Shown in pieces: positions 1 to 7,629 of a stretch of 47,818 bases of DNA. The notes under the pieces are model-generated. The model searched no databases. It saw only the letters and a program-made list of their open reading frames with translations, and was not told the origin of the DNA. The stretch is from Lentisphaeria bacterium (GTDB lineage: Bacteria; Verrucomicrobiota; Lentisphaeria; Victivallales; Victivallaceae), in assembly GCA_018265615.1 (NCBI GenBank), contig JABLYX010000041.1:1-47818 (forward strand), in the 5' to 3' direction. Numbering within the stretch: position 1 is the first letter of the stretch; every line of letters begins with the position of its first letter. The position numbers and the translations under genes are program-made.

Positions 1-33
1 GCGCCGAACCATGCAGTTCGTTCACATCCGCTC

Positions 34-55
34 CGCGGCGCCTGCCGCGCTTTTT
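34..55 (+). terminator. Probable rho-independent terminator of a gene upstream of the window
   Basis: Inverted repeat CGCGGC / GCCGCG with a 4-nt loop, followed by C and five T. The orientation suits a plus-strand gene that would lie before base 1. Bases 1-115 otherwise hold no gene that I can support. Confidence 0.35.
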
Positions 56-115
56 GGGCCGGGCTGCAATGTTTGTCTTTCATTTATGTTGTTTCACATA
101 CTGCGCATTATGCGT

Positions 116-1138
116 TCAGGCCCGGATTCTGCTCGATTCCCCGTACTGGATCGTCTGGCAACCCGGTTTCAGGCAGCGGACCGTGCCCGGATCGTCCCTC
201 AGAAGCTCCAGCGCTTCCCCGGTCAGCAGATCGAGGTCCGCATTTTCAAGCGTCGTGATACTCGGCGTGAGGTATGCCGCCCAACCGACGTCGTTCACTG
301 CCGCGAGCCGGACATCGCGCCCGACTTCGAACCCGAAATCATGCAATACGCGCGACAGCCCGATCGCCGCCGAAAAGGTCGTGCACAGCACCGCTTTCGG
401 TTTCCACTCCCCGCTGCGGAGCAGGGAGGCGGCCACCTTCACCGCATGCGCAAGCGTGTCGTCATAGAAATCAACCGGGTAATTCAATCTCCGCCCGCGG
501 ACCGGGAACTCCTCCCAGACGCCGAGCCAGCCGTCAATCACCTCGTCGAGCGGCTGCGTGTTGAAGCAGTCGACCCGGTCGCCCGTTTCCGCAAGATGTT
601 CGAGCAGCTTCCCGAGCGATTCGACCGGGGAGGAGAGGATCGAAAGGAACCCGCGCTCCGACCAGTCCGTTTCGAGCACCACGACCGGTTTGCCGCACTC
701 GCGCAGCTTTCTCAGCAGGTGCTCAGGCGGCGGTTCGAGTTTCGGCAGCAGGAAGATCAGGTCGAAATTCGCGAGCGTGTCGGTGATCGTCGGGTCGTTC
801 CAGTGCATGAAGTAGACTGAACGCAGGATCCGCCCCCCCCGGCTCAGCGTCCGGTCAAGCGTCGTCTGCCAGCGGATGGTCAGCATCGAAACGAATGCGG
901 GGGCCAGAAACGCGCAGGAACCGTATTTCGCCTTCGATTTCGGCAATTGCGCCTTGCCGTCTTCATCCTTCGCGACGACGCCGGTGTCGATCAGGTGCTT
1001 CAGCGCCTTGCGCGCCGTCATATAGCTCACGCCGATCTCTTCAGCAAGTTTTCGCTCGCCGGGCATCGGGGAACTCAGATAATCGCCGTGCATAACCCGG
1101 CTTTTCAGAATTTCCGCAACTTCCAGGTACTTCGACAT
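116..1138 (-). CDS. GntR-family transcriptional regulator with LacI-type sugar-sensing domain
   Basis: A 340-residue cytosolic DNA-binding regulator. Residues about 1-70 form a GntR winged helix (AEILKSRV, PGERKLAEEIGVSYMTARKAL, then the wing). The rest resembles the periplasmic-binding-protein-like effector domain of LacI/GalR proteins, including the C-terminal pattern VNDVGWAAYLTPSITTLE. This GntR+PBP layout is that of AraR-like regulators, which bind sugars. Effector and targets cannot be read from the sequence. The gene stands alone. Its promoter carries a perfect inverted repeat over the -10 box, so autorepression is likely. The Shine-Dalgarno (GAAAG) is weak. The family call is firm; the sugar role is inference. 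Confidence 0.9.
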   Translation of the reverse strand: MSKYLEVAEILKSRVMHGDYLSSPMPGERKLAEEIGVSYMTARKALKHLIDTGVVAKDEDGKAQLPKSKAKYGSCAFLAPAFVSMLTIRWQTTLDRTLSRGGRILRSVYFMHWNDPTITDTLANFDLIFLLPKLEPPPEHLLRKLRECGKPVVVLETDWSERGFLSILSSPVESLGKLLEHLAETGDRVDCFNTQPLDEVIDGWLGVWEEFPVRGRRLNYPVDFYDDTLAHAVKVAASLLRSGEWKPKAVLCTTFSAAIGLSRVLHDFGFEVGRDVRLAAVNDVGWAAYLTPSITTLENADLDLLTGEALELLRDDPGTVRCLKPGCQTIQYGESSRIRA

Positions 1139-1168
1139 GATTTTACTTTCATTTTTTGTAGCACTATC

Positions 1169-1206
1169 GCTATAAATATTATAGCAAACTTGGGTAATGA
1201 AGTCAA
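1169..1206 (-). promoter_or_regulatory. Promoter of the GntR-type regulator with overlapping operator
   Basis: On the minus strand: TTGACT (1206-1201), a 17-bp spacer and TATAAT (1183-1178). The -10 box lies inside a perfect 7-bp inverted repeat GCTATAA-ata-TTATAGC (1169-1185). A regulator dimer bound there would block RNA polymerase, which fits autorepression by the downstream GntR-type protein. Confidence 0.75.
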
Positions 1207-1255
1207 GGGCGAAAGTAAAAAAAAGCGAAAAAAGTTCTGCCGGGCGGCAAGCGGT

Positions 1256-1284
1256 TTGACAGGGAGGGCAGATGGCTGTATAGT
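1256..1284 (+). promoter_or_regulatory. Promoter of the FMN riboswitch/ribB transcript
   Basis: A perfect -35 TTGACA (1256-1261), a 17-bp spacer and -10 TATAGT (1279-1284). The predicted start near 1291 falls exactly at the 5' edge of the riboswitch aptamer. Confidence 0.85.
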
Positions 1285-1291
1285 AAATTCA

Positions 1292-1412
1292 GCGTCTTCG
1301 GGGCGGGGTGCAATTCCCCACCGGCGGTATACAAGCCCGCGACCTTCCGCAAAACGGAAGCTGAACCGGTGAGATTCCGGTGCCGACAGTTACAGTCTGG
1401 ATGAGAGAGGAC
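1292..1412 (+). promoter_or_regulatory. FMN riboswitch (RFN element)
   Basis: The conserved RFN core is directly readable: GGGGCGGGGTGCAATTCCCC, then ACCGGCGGT, AGCCCGCGA, a variable GC hairpin (CTTCCGCAAAACGGAAG), GGTGAGATTCCGGTGCCGAC, and AGTTACAGTCTGGATGAGAG closing the aptamer. This RNA binds flavin mononucleotide and represses riboflavin genes. It is followed about 40 nt later by an intrinsic terminator and then by ribB, so control is probably by premature transcription termination when FMN is abundant. Confidence 0.97.
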
Positions 1413-1453
1413 AGGAGAAAACGGGGCATTCGGCTCCGTGGTGTTGCTGTTCC

Positions 1454-1486
1454 GCCCCCGGCAGAATTCTTCCGGGGGCTTTTTTA
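1454..1486 (+). terminator. Riboswitch-controlled intrinsic terminator ahead of ribB
   Basis: A perfect 8-bp stem GCCCCCGG (1454-1461) / CCGGGGGC (1472-1479) is followed by six T. It lies between the FMN aptamer and the ribB start, the expected expression-platform position. Confidence 0.88.
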
Positions 1487-1546
1487 TTGCGGACAGCCCG
1501 CCGGCTCCTCCTGCCCGGAATACCCGTAAAACAGGAGGGATGCAAA

Positions 1547-2155
1547 ATGGGATTCGATCCGATCGAAGAGGTGATTGCGGCGTACGGACGCGGCGAAATC
1601 GTCATCATCACAGACGATGAGGACCGGGAGAACGAAGGGGATCTGATCGCGGCGGCGACATTGTCCGACGCCGCAACCGTGAACTTCATGGTCACGCACG
1701 GGCGCGGGCTCTTCTGCGTACCGCTTGCGCCGGAGATCGCGGCGCGTATCGGCCTGGCGCAGCCGGAGGGGAAGCACGATCCGCGCTGCACGTGCTTCAC
1801 GCAGAGCGTCGACGCGGTCGCGGGGACGACGACGGGAGTCTCCGCCTTCGACCGCGCGGAGACGGTGCGGCGGCTGATGGATGAGACGGCGACGCTCGAG
1901 GAGTTCTACACGCCGGGGCATGTCTTTCCGCTGATCGCGAGAGCGGGCGGAGTGCTTGAGCGGCCGGGCCACACCGAAGCGTCGGTGGATCTCGCCCGGT
2001 TGGCGGGGCTGCCGCCGGGCGGGGTGCTGTGCGAAATCCTGAATCCGGATGGAACAATGGCGCGGGTCCCGCAGCTGCTGGAGTTCAAGCAGCGCTTCAA
2101 CCTGAAAATGGGCAGCGTGGAGGCGCTGAGGGCCCATCTGGCCGCCGGAAAATGA
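1547..2155 (+). CDS. ribB: 3,4-dihydroxy-2-butanone 4-phosphate synthase
   Basis: Converts ribulose 5-phosphate to 3,4-dihydroxy-2-butanone 4-phosphate plus formate in riboflavin synthesis. The 202-residue product is a stand-alone DHBP synthase with no GTP cyclohydrolase II domain. The acidic metal/substrate loop DDEDRENEGDL is at residues 23-33; GTTTGVSAFDR, TPGHVFPL and GHTEASVDLARLAG follow. The start is ATG 1547, 8 nt after a perfect AGGAGG (1533-1538); an upstream in-frame extension lies in the riboswitch region and lacks a ribosome site. It is monocistronic and FMN-controlled. Its TGA abuts an IS200 element. Rpe, encoded nearby on the other strand, uses the same substrate pool. Confidence 0.97.
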   Translation: MGFDPIEEVIAAYGRGEIVIITDDEDRENEGDLIAAATLSDAATVNFMVTHGRGLFCVPLAPEIAARIGLAQPEGKHDPRCTCFTQSVDAVAGTTTGVSAFDRAETVRRLMDETATLEEFYTPGHVFPLIARAGGVLERPGHTEASVDLARLAGLPPGGVLCEILNPDGTMARVPQLLEFKQRFNLKMGSVEALRAHLAAGK

Positions 2156-2159
2156 AGCT

Positions 2160-2179
2160 CCTCGACCCAAGGGTCGAGG
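2160..2179. repeat. IS200 end hairpin (right end relative to tnpA)
   Basis: Perfect 9-bp inverted repeat CCTCGACCC / GGGTCGAGG with an AA loop, 4 nt after the ribB stop codon. It shares its core with the hairpin at the other end of the element. Confidence 0.8.
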
Positions 2180-2186
2180 TATCTTC

Positions 2187-2627
2187 TCACAAATCAAGGT
2201 TTAGCTGTTGAAACAAAAGTCTTTTATACTCTCCTTGAGTGGAGATATATCTTTGGATACCATCTGCATTGGCGTATTCACTAACGGTATTCGCATAAAA
2301 GCCGCTAGTCCAAAGATTTCCTCCCCACAACTTCTTTTTAACCTCTTTGTGGCGGGAAAAAATTTCACGAGCTGTAATGCTTTTTATGATAGTTACAATC
2401 CGACTTACGGATAGCAAAGGGACGCTCTGAACAAGAAAGTGAACATGGTCATCATCGGAACCTATTTCAACAAAATGGATTTCATAACATCTGGAAATCT
2501 CTAAGCAAATATCTTTGAGACTTTCTGTGACTTCATCAGAGAAAACCTCTTTCCGATATTTGGCTGGAAATACAAGATGGTAGAGCAAAAGTGTTTTATT
2601 ATGGCTTTTCAGAATATGTTCTGTCAT
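2187..2627 (-). CDS. tnpA: IS200/IS605-family Y1 transposase TnpA
   Basis: A 146-residue single-domain HUH transposase that cuts and rejoins single-stranded DNA. The HUH motif is HVH at residues 61-63 (context DDDHVHFLVQ). The predicted catalytic tyrosine is Y127, with Q131 four residues later on the same helix (QRYISTQG), matching the family arrangement. Length is typical and the frame is intact, so it may be active. No TnpB/IscB-type gene or omega-RNA region accompanies it. Base composition is unlike the neighbours, consistent with acquisition. Confidence 0.95.
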   Translation of the reverse strand: MTEHILKSHNKTLLLYHLVFPAKYRKEVFSDEVTESLKDICLEISRCYEIHFVEIGSDDDHVHFLVQSVPLLSVSRIVTIIKSITAREIFSRHKEVKKKLWGGNLWTSGFYANTVSEYANADGIQRYISTQGEYKRLLFQQLNLDL

Positions 2628-2658
2628 ACCAGTAATATAGCACAGAAATTATAAATAA

Positions 2659-2672
2659 CGACCCAAGGGTCG
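2659..2672. repeat. IS200 end hairpin (left end relative to tnpA)
   Basis: Perfect palindrome-like repeat CGACCC-AA-GGGTCG about 32 nt upstream of the transposase start, matching the core of the hairpin at the other end. Confidence 0.8.
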
Positions 2673-2707
2673 GGGTATTTACCCCCCTTGAATAAAAGCG
2701 GCGGAGC

Positions 2708-3142
2708 CTACGACGGCCCGCAGCCCGGCAGGCCGTTCACGCTCTTGACCGGGCACTGCGGCACGGCGAGCTCCGGCAGCTTTGCTGCCGGTTTTTTCGC
2801 CTCTCCTTCCGCTCCCGGAAACTTCTCCGAGAGCAGGAAATAACTCTCTTCGTCGTGTGCGAGACAGTCGTCCAGCACGGGTACGATTTCCGCGGCGGGG
2901 CGGCTGCGCAGCTCCCGGATCAGCACTTCCATATTCTCCTTTGCCGCCCGGTTCGCCCGGAACAGGCTCCCGGTTGCCCCGATATGCATCGTAATGATTA
3001 CCAGCAGCGCAAAGTAATTGAAACCGAGCATGAGCTTCGACCATCGCGGCAACTTCACCCGGACGATGATCCAGACCGGCATCACGAGGAACACCATCAT
3101 CACAATCAGCAGATTTGCCAGAACCATGACCGGGGAATTCAT
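2708..3142 (-). CDS. Hypothetical two-helix membrane protein
   Basis: A 144-residue protein I do not recognise. Two hydrophobic helices (about residues 5-28 and 38-58) are followed by a polar, charged tail with a region around VLDDCLAHDEESYFLL and two late cysteines. Its ATG overlaps the upstream stop codon (ATGA), so it is co-translated with the gene at 3139. It is the last gene of the rpe/gcvT-like unit and ends about 18 nt before the IS200 element. It resembles its neighbour in size and layout (short membrane anchor plus helical soluble tail), so the two may be partners; that is inference. Confidence 0.75.
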   Translation of the reverse strand: MNSPVMVLANLLIVMMVFLVMPVWIIVRVKLPRWSKLMLGFNYFALLVIITMHIGATGSLFRANRAAKENMEVLIRELRSRPAAEIVPVLDDCLAHDEESYFLLSEKFPGAEGEAKKPAAKLPELAVPQCPVKSVNGLPGCGPS

Positions 3143-3489
3143 TGTTTCGCCTCCTTCACCGCATCGTACCAGAGGCGGTAACGGGAGCGCACGCCGGCTT
3201 CTTCGAATTCCCGGCTCGCCTCAAGCTTCTCAAGTATATCGGCCAGCTCCTGCGGGTCGGTTCCGCCTGCCAGAGCGTCGCGCGTCGCTTTGACCGCCTC
3301 CGCCTCCGCGCGGCGGGCGTAGTTCCGTTCGAACTGAAAATAGAGCATCGACCATGCGCCGAGCGCCACCACGAGGATCGAGCTTGCGATCCACAGATAC
3401 TGCCCGTATTTCCAACGCCGGAAAAAGAGCGGCCAGCAACTGAGCAGCGCGATTCCGACCAGTACCAGTGGAAAAACCATCATTTTCAC
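3139..3489 (-). CDS. Hypothetical two-helix membrane protein
   Basis: About 116 residues. Two hydrophobic segments (MVFPLVLVGIALLSCWPLFF and IASSILVVALGAWSMLYFQF) precede a charged helical tail rich in Glu, Arg and Lys, suggesting an inner-membrane protein with a coiled cytosolic or periplasmic tail. The family is not recognised. I chose GTG at 3489 because it overlaps the gcvT-like stop codon (GTGA). In-frame alternatives are TTG 3501 and ATG 3483/3480; a GGAAGGGG lies at 3510-3503. Third gene of the rpe/gcvT-like/membrane/membrane unit. Confidence 0.7.
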   Translation of the reverse strand: MKMMVFPLVLVGIALLSCWPLFFRRWKYGQYLWIASSILVVALGAWSMLYFQFERNYARRAEAEAVKATRDALAGGTDPQELADILEKLEASREFEEAGVRSRYRLWYDAVKEAKQ

Positions 3490-4592
3490 GGCAGCCACCA
3501 ATCCCCTTCCGCCGAACCCCCGTCGTAAAACGGCAGTGCGACAAGCGAACCCGGCAGCTTCGCGCCGGTCACTTCAAAATAAACCGGTTCATCGACTTTC
3601 ACGCACGCTTCTTCGAGACGGCAGAGCGCCGCCGCCGCGTCGAGCGACGGGCAGAAGCAGCCGGAGGTCACGACGCCGATCACCTCGTCGTTCCCGTTCA
3701 ACACCAGCGTCCCTTCACGCGCCGCGCGCCGGCCCTCCAGCAGAACGCCATGCAGCCGTTTATCCGGGAAGCGGGAGCCGAGGGCGCCCTTTCCGATGAA
3801 CTCGCGCGGCTCCTCCGGATGCAGAAGCATGCCGAGAGCGCATTCCGCCGGAGTGAATTCCTGCGTGAGCTCATGCCCGCAGGCGGGATATCCCATTTCA
3901 AGCCGCAGCGAATCCCGTGCCCCGATTCCGGCCGGCATGACCGGCTCGGTTTCCAGCAGCAGGTCCCAGAGCTGATCCGCGTATTCGAGATTGAACAGCA
4001 GAGAGAAACCGTCTTCGCCGGTCGAACCGGCATGGACTGCAATCGCCCGGAAGCCGTCCACCCCGAGTGTGCTGCAGCAGCCGTATTCCGGCAGATCCCG
4101 GACGCCGATCGCCTCGAGCACTTCGCGCGATTTCGGCCCCTCCAGGTCGAGTTGTGCGAGAAGTTGCGTCAGCTCCTGCGCCTCGGCCTCCCGGCCCGCG
4201 AGGCGCCCGGATATCCAGGCAAGATCGCCGGCGCTGCTCCCGGCATCGGTCAGCAGCAGGAAATCCTCCTCCGCCATCCGCACCAGCAGCGGGCAATCGA
4301 GGATGCCGCCTGTTTCGCTGAGCAGCAGATTCCGGCGGCAGCGCCCCGTTTCAAGATCCGCCACGGGACGCGCAAACAGATTGTCGAGCGCCGCGGCCGC
4401 TCCCGGCCCCGCAACCCGGATCTTTCCGGATGCGCACGAATCGAACACCGAAGAGAACGCCCGGGTGTGCCGGTGCTCGGCGATGATTCCATCCGGATAA
4501 TACAGCGGGACGTTCCAGCCGGCATGCGGAACCATTTTTGCGCCGAGCTCGATCTGATATTCGGTCAGCGGAGTCGTCTTCAATGCGCTCAT
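3486..4592 (-). CDS. Divergent GcvT-like aminomethyltransferase family protein
   Basis: A 368-residue protein colinear with glycine cleavage T-protein. The N-terminal LTEYQIELGAKMVPHAGW, GIIAEH, GSTGEDGF, ARDSLRLEMGYPACGHEL and late VVTSGCFCPSL blocks all match the family, so it should have the folate-binding fold and C-terminal barrel. Key positions differ. The family GG(I/V)(L/I)DD motif reads GGILDC (95-100), so the catalytic aspartate (D101 of mature human AMT) is a cysteine; FDVSHM is FDSCAS; the conserved Asn after the next strand is Asp. No gcvH or gcvP is present. It is therefore more likely a paralogue with another folate-linked or structural role than the housekeeping T-protein. It sits 3 nt after rpe in one transcription unit. 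Confidence 0.85.
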   Translation of the reverse strand: MSALKTTPLTEYQIELGAKMVPHAGWNVPLYYPDGIIAEHRHTRAFSSVFDSCASGKIRVAGPGAAAALDNLFARPVADLETGRCRRNLLLSETGGILDCPLLVRMAEEDFLLLTDAGSSAGDLAWISGRLAGREAEAQELTQLLAQLDLEGPKSREVLEAIGVRDLPEYGCCSTLGVDGFRAIAVHAGSTGEDGFSLLFNLEYADQLWDLLLETEPVMPAGIGARDSLRLEMGYPACGHELTQEFTPAECALGMLLHPEEPREFIGKGALGSRFPDKRLHGVLLEGRRAAREGTLVLNGNDEVIGVVTSGCFCPSLDAAAALCRLEEACVKVDEPVYFEVTGAKLPGSLVALPFYDGGSAEGDWWLP

Positions 4593-4595
4593 GCG

Positions 4596-5303
4596 TCACA
4601 GCTCCGCGTCAAGCAGCGCCGTTGCGGCGTGCAGCTTCGCGATCGCGGCTTCGATCCCCTCGGGATGACGGAAGACGCTGGTTCCGGCCACAATCATATT
4701 CGCACCGTGTGCCGCGACGGTCCTGACCGTCTGTTCGTCGATGCCGCCGTCGGCTTCGAGCTGCACATGCAGCCCGCGGCGCAGGATTTCACGTTTTACG
4801 GCGGCGCACTTCGCCATCTGGTCCGCCATGAAGCTCTGGCCGCCGAATCCCGGTTCGACCGTCATGATGAGCACAAGGTCGATTTTGTCGAGCCACGGAA
4901 AAACCGCCTCGGCGGGGGTGGCCGGCTTCAGGGAGATCCCGACCGTGCAGCCCGCCTGCCGGATTGCATCGATGATTCCCTCCGTCGGCTCCGGGCATTC
5001 GAGGTGAAACGTCAGGTGGTCGCTCCCCGCATCCGCGAACGCTTTGGCGTAGCGTGCCGGTTCCGAAATCATAAGATGCGTATCGAAAAGCATCCCGCTC
5101 GCTTTGCGGATGCTCCTGATGACCGGCGGGCCGAACGAGATGTTCGGCACGAAATGCCCGTCCATCACGTCAAGGTGGATTACATCCGCCCCGCCGGCTT
5201 CCGCCCGGGCGATCTCTTCATCGAGGCGGCCGAAATCGGACGCCAGCACCGACGGCGATACGAGAATCCGGTCGGTCGGCAGCTTTCGCAGATCATTCAT
5301 CAT
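4596..5303 (-). CDS. rpe: Ribulose-phosphate 3-epimerase
   Basis: Interconverts ribulose 5-phosphate and xylulose 5-phosphate in the pentose phosphate pathway. The TIM-barrel signature is complete: VSPSVLASDF, HLDVMDGHFVPN, DTHLM, MTVEPGFGGQSF and EADGGID, which supply the metal-binding His/Asp residues and the phosphate loop. I place the start at the ATG pair 5303/5300 after GGGGAA rather than 48 nt upstream, because the upstream extension lacks a ribosome site and is unlike the family. First gene of a four-gene unit with a clear promoter at 5333-5361. Confidence 0.95.
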   Translation of the reverse strand: MMNDLRKLPTDRILVSPSVLASDFGRLDEEIARAEAGGADVIHLDVMDGHFVPNISFGPPVIRSIRKASGMLFDTHLMISEPARYAKAFADAGSDHLTFHLECPEPTEGIIDAIRQAGCTVGISLKPATPAEAVFPWLDKIDLVLIMTVEPGFGGQSFMADQMAKCAAVKREILRRGLHVQLEADGGIDEQTVRTVAAHGANMIVAGTSVFRHPEGIEAAIAKLHAATALLDAEL

Positions 5304-5332
5304 AATATTCCCCGCAATTTTGTCTTTCAGGA

Positions 5333-5361
5333 AATATAACCGTTCCCGCACACTTTTTCAA
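5333..5361 (-). promoter_or_regulatory. Promoter of the rpe unit
   Basis: Minus-strand TTGAAA (5361-5356), a 17-bp spacer and TATATT (5338-5333), about 30 nt before the rpe start. Confidence 0.75.
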
Positions 5362-5376
5362 CTGCTTTATGCCGCG

Positions 5377-5424
5377 CCGCGGAAACCGGAGGGGGCGTTT
5401 ACCCCCGCTCCGGAAGTTCCGCGG
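5377..5424 (-). terminator. Long stem-loop after the toroid-like gene, probable terminator
   Basis: The outer arms CCGCGGAA / TTCCGCGG (5377-5384, 5417-5424) enclose inner arms CCGGAG / CTCCGG and GGGG / CCCC, giving a stem of about 18 bp with small bulges. It begins 4 nt after the stop codon of the gene at 5429. No T-run follows on the minus strand, so it may be a weak terminator, an mRNA 3' stabiliser or a boundary before the rpe promoter. Confidence 0.5.
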
Positions 5425-5428
5425 GCTG

Positions 5429-7567
5429 TTACGCCTGCCAGAGGGCGGCGCAGCCGGGCCCGAGGGAGCCGGCGAGGAGGGTGAGTCCGCCGGGCAGCTG
5501 CGGAGCTGCTGCGGTTTCACCGAAGTTCGCGGCGAAGATCCAGTGCCCGGAACCGTTTTGAAATTCAACCATGCGGAGCAGTCCCGGCTGCGGAATGCAG
5601 CGGAACACCGGCGCTTCGAGTTCTCCGCCGACGGCGGCCGCGTAGCCTCCGTCGAGCAGGACGGCGCCGGGCAGGGGGCGGTGGAGCCCGGTTCTGACAA
5701 CGTTGCAGATTTCGTCGATGCCGAGCGAGCTCATCCACGGGCCGTGCGCTTTGCGGACGATGATGGAACGCGCCGGAACCCGCCGGATGGTCAGGGCATC
5801 GCCGCCGTAGAGGTTGAAGACATTCAGTTCGCCGTCGATGGAGAGACGGTCGGTCGCGACGGTGCGGTCGTCGGCCAGCTCCGGATTCCCGTCGAGTACA
5901 AGCTCGACGCCGCCCGGGGCGCGATAGACGCGCTTGCCGCCGTTGAAGAGGTCATTCGGTATTTTGAGGCTCATTCCCTTGATTTCGCAGAGCGTCGCCT
6001 CTTTGAGCATGTCGGCATATTCGAGGAAAAGCATGGTTCTGCCGTCCGGGAGGGCCGCGCAGGCGGTCCGGTGGCGCGCGTAGCTGTAGACGGCTTCGCC
6101 TTCCCCCATGGGATCGGCTTCGCGCCATTCGGAAACGCCGCAGTTCACGAAGCCGCCGGGGAAGAGCTCGTGGCAGCTGTCGCCCTGGGTCGGCTCCGGC
6201 GTATTGCAGCTGCGGATTTCACCGCGCAGGTTCCCCTGCCACTCGGCCATGTCGCTGCGCCCGGCAGGGACGCAGAGGGCGGTCGGCCCCTGTCCGCCGT
6301 GCCAGACGAAGGAGCGTACGGCGCCGCCGTCGCGCAGGAAGGTCGCGCCGTGATACTCGTCCTGCCATGCGTCCGGCGGATTGGTTTCGAAGGTTCCGGA
6401 GCAATCGGCCATCGCGAACTTCCGTCGGTAGTATGCGCCGTAGGAGAGGGTGAGGACCGCATCCGATTCCAGCCGCGTGAAGTAGTAGTAGCTGACGTCG
6501 CGCAGCTGTGCGAGGCGGCGGCTGTAAAAGCCGCCGTCACCGTTGAACGCGGCTTCCCGGCGGACGATTCCGAGCCATCCCTTTTCGAACTCCGCCGCAT
6601 CCGCATCGCCGAGACAGTCGGCCGCCAGGAGCCACATCGGGATCGCGTAATCCTGACAGTAGGTGTAGCGCGCCCGGGTGTCGCCGCCGAGGCGCAGCAG
6701 CCGTCCGTCGGAGAAGAGGAAATGCTTCACGCGGTTCCACAGCTCCCGGACGTGCAGATAGAGTTCCGGCGGCGCTTCATAGCCGCGCTCTTTGCAGTAG
6801 AAGTGCAGCATCGCGATATTCGAGAGGCAGATCACCATGTAGCCGACGTTCAGGTAGCCGTGATGGTCGAGCGACCAGTTCGCGGTGAAGTTGAAGCCGA
6901 CGTGGTATTCGCGCAGCGGTTTGCCGTTGTAGCGGACCTCGCTCGCGGCGTCGAGCGGATGCGAAAGGCCGTTCAGGAAGAATTCCGCCGCTTTGGCGCG
7001 GTATTCGGCCGCGCGGGGAGCGTCCGGATAGTCGAGGGAGGCACGCAGCAGAAAGCCGCCGTTCCAGATGTTCGACTCGGGCTTGTTCTGCCCGGTGGAG
7101 TTGATCATCGCGGCCACGACCGGGTAGTGGTCGAGCAGCCAGTCCGATTCGCAGAGCGTGAGGCGGCGGAGGTTCGCACAGTCCCTGTCGGTCAGCCGGT
7201 CGCGGATCGCGTTCAGCCCGTGGCTCATGCGTTCAAGGCCGAGGACGCTGATCCAGTGGCATCCCCACTGCCTGCCGTCGCTTGCCGGGACGTTCCCGGT
7301 GATGTGGGTCGCCATCGCGTAGCGCAGCAGCCTGAGCGCGGTTTCCCCGGCCTCTTCGCGCTGCGCGGCGTCGAGCTCAGGCGCGGTCGAAAGCACGGCG
7401 AGCGCCGCGAAGACGTTCAGGTTGCTCTGGGTCGGCCAGTGGGCCGATTCGCCGGTTCCGTAGAATGCGAGTTCAGGATGGCCCGCCGGCTGTCGCAGGT
7501 ACTCCGGCAGCTTTGCGAGCCACGGCTTCATGGTTTCAACATAACTCGAGGCGCTGATTTTCTGCAT
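5429..7567 (-). CDS. Large cytosolic protein, possible alpha/alpha-toroid glycan lyase or hydrolase
   Basis: A 712-residue protein with no signal peptide or membrane segment. The N-terminal two thirds look like a chain of amphipathic helices with aromatic-rich turns (LGLERMSHGLNAI, ESNIWNGGFLLRASLDYPDAPR, NFTANWSLDHHGYLNVGYM), the pattern seen in alpha/alpha-toroid polysaccharide lyases and heparinase II/III-like proteins. The C-terminal third is beta-rich. His/Tyr/Asn clusters (WSLDHHGYLNVGY, YCQDYAIPMW) would suit an active site. I cannot assign a CAZy family or a substrate. Being cytosolic, it would act on imported oligosaccharides. Start codon ATG 7567 follows AGGAGC. Its upstream region carries AraC-type-like direct repeats. 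Confidence 0.75.
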   Translation of the reverse strand: MQKISASSYVETMKPWLAKLPEYLRQPAGHPELAFYGTGESAHWPTQSNLNVFAALAVLSTAPELDAAQREEAGETALRLLRYAMATHITGNVPASDGRQWGCHWISVLGLERMSHGLNAIRDRLTDRDCANLRRLTLCESDWLLDHYPVVAAMINSTGQNKPESNIWNGGFLLRASLDYPDAPRAAEYRAKAAEFFLNGLSHPLDAASEVRYNGKPLREYHVGFNFTANWSLDHHGYLNVGYMVICLSNIAMLHFYCKERGYEAPPELYLHVRELWNRVKHFLFSDGRLLRLGGDTRARYTYCQDYAIPMWLLAADCLGDADAAEFEKGWLGIVRREAAFNGDGGFYSRRLAQLRDVSYYYFTRLESDAVLTLSYGAYYRRKFAMADCSGTFETNPPDAWQDEYHGATFLRDGGAVRSFVWHGGQGPTALCVPAGRSDMAEWQGNLRGEIRSCNTPEPTQGDSCHELFPGGFVNCGVSEWREADPMGEGEAVYSYARHRTACAALPDGRTMLFLEYADMLKEATLCEIKGMSLKIPNDLFNGGKRVYRAPGGVELVLDGNPELADDRTVATDRLSIDGELNVFNLYGGDALTIRRVPARSIIVRKAHGPWMSSLGIDEICNVVRTGLHRPLPGAVLLDGGYAAAVGGELEAPVFRCIPQPGLLRMVEFQNGSGHWIFAANFGETAAAPQLPGGLTLLAGSLGPGCAALWQA

Positions 7568-7629
7568 AGATGTGCTCCTTATGGTTTCTGCCTGTAATAT
7601 AGGACGGAATTGCCGGTTTGGAATGGAGC

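Larger units (their letters stand above)
2157..2690 (-). mobile_element. IS200-type insertion sequence (IS200/IS605 superfamily, tnpA only)
   Basis: A compact element of about 0.53 kb, visibly AT-richer than both flanks. It holds a single Y1 transposase gene bounded by two copies of a hairpin with the core CGACCCAAGGGTCG (2160-2179 and 2659-2672), as expected for the subterminal hairpins that Y1 transposases bind. There are no terminal inverted repeats and no target duplication, as is normal for this group, so exact ends are estimates. It lies between the convergent ribB and the gene at 2708, disrupting neither. Confidence 0.88.

Noticed and set aside
3468..5339. Very long plus-strand frame (623 codons) opposite rpe and the gcvT-like gene
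   Set aside because: Shadow frame created by GC-rich codons on the real minus-strand genes; no family features, unusual Arg/Gln/His-rich composition.
5369..7597. 742-codon plus-strand frame opposite the toroid-like gene
   Set aside because: Antisense shadow with low-complexity composition; the minus frame has a ribosome site and protein-like sequence.
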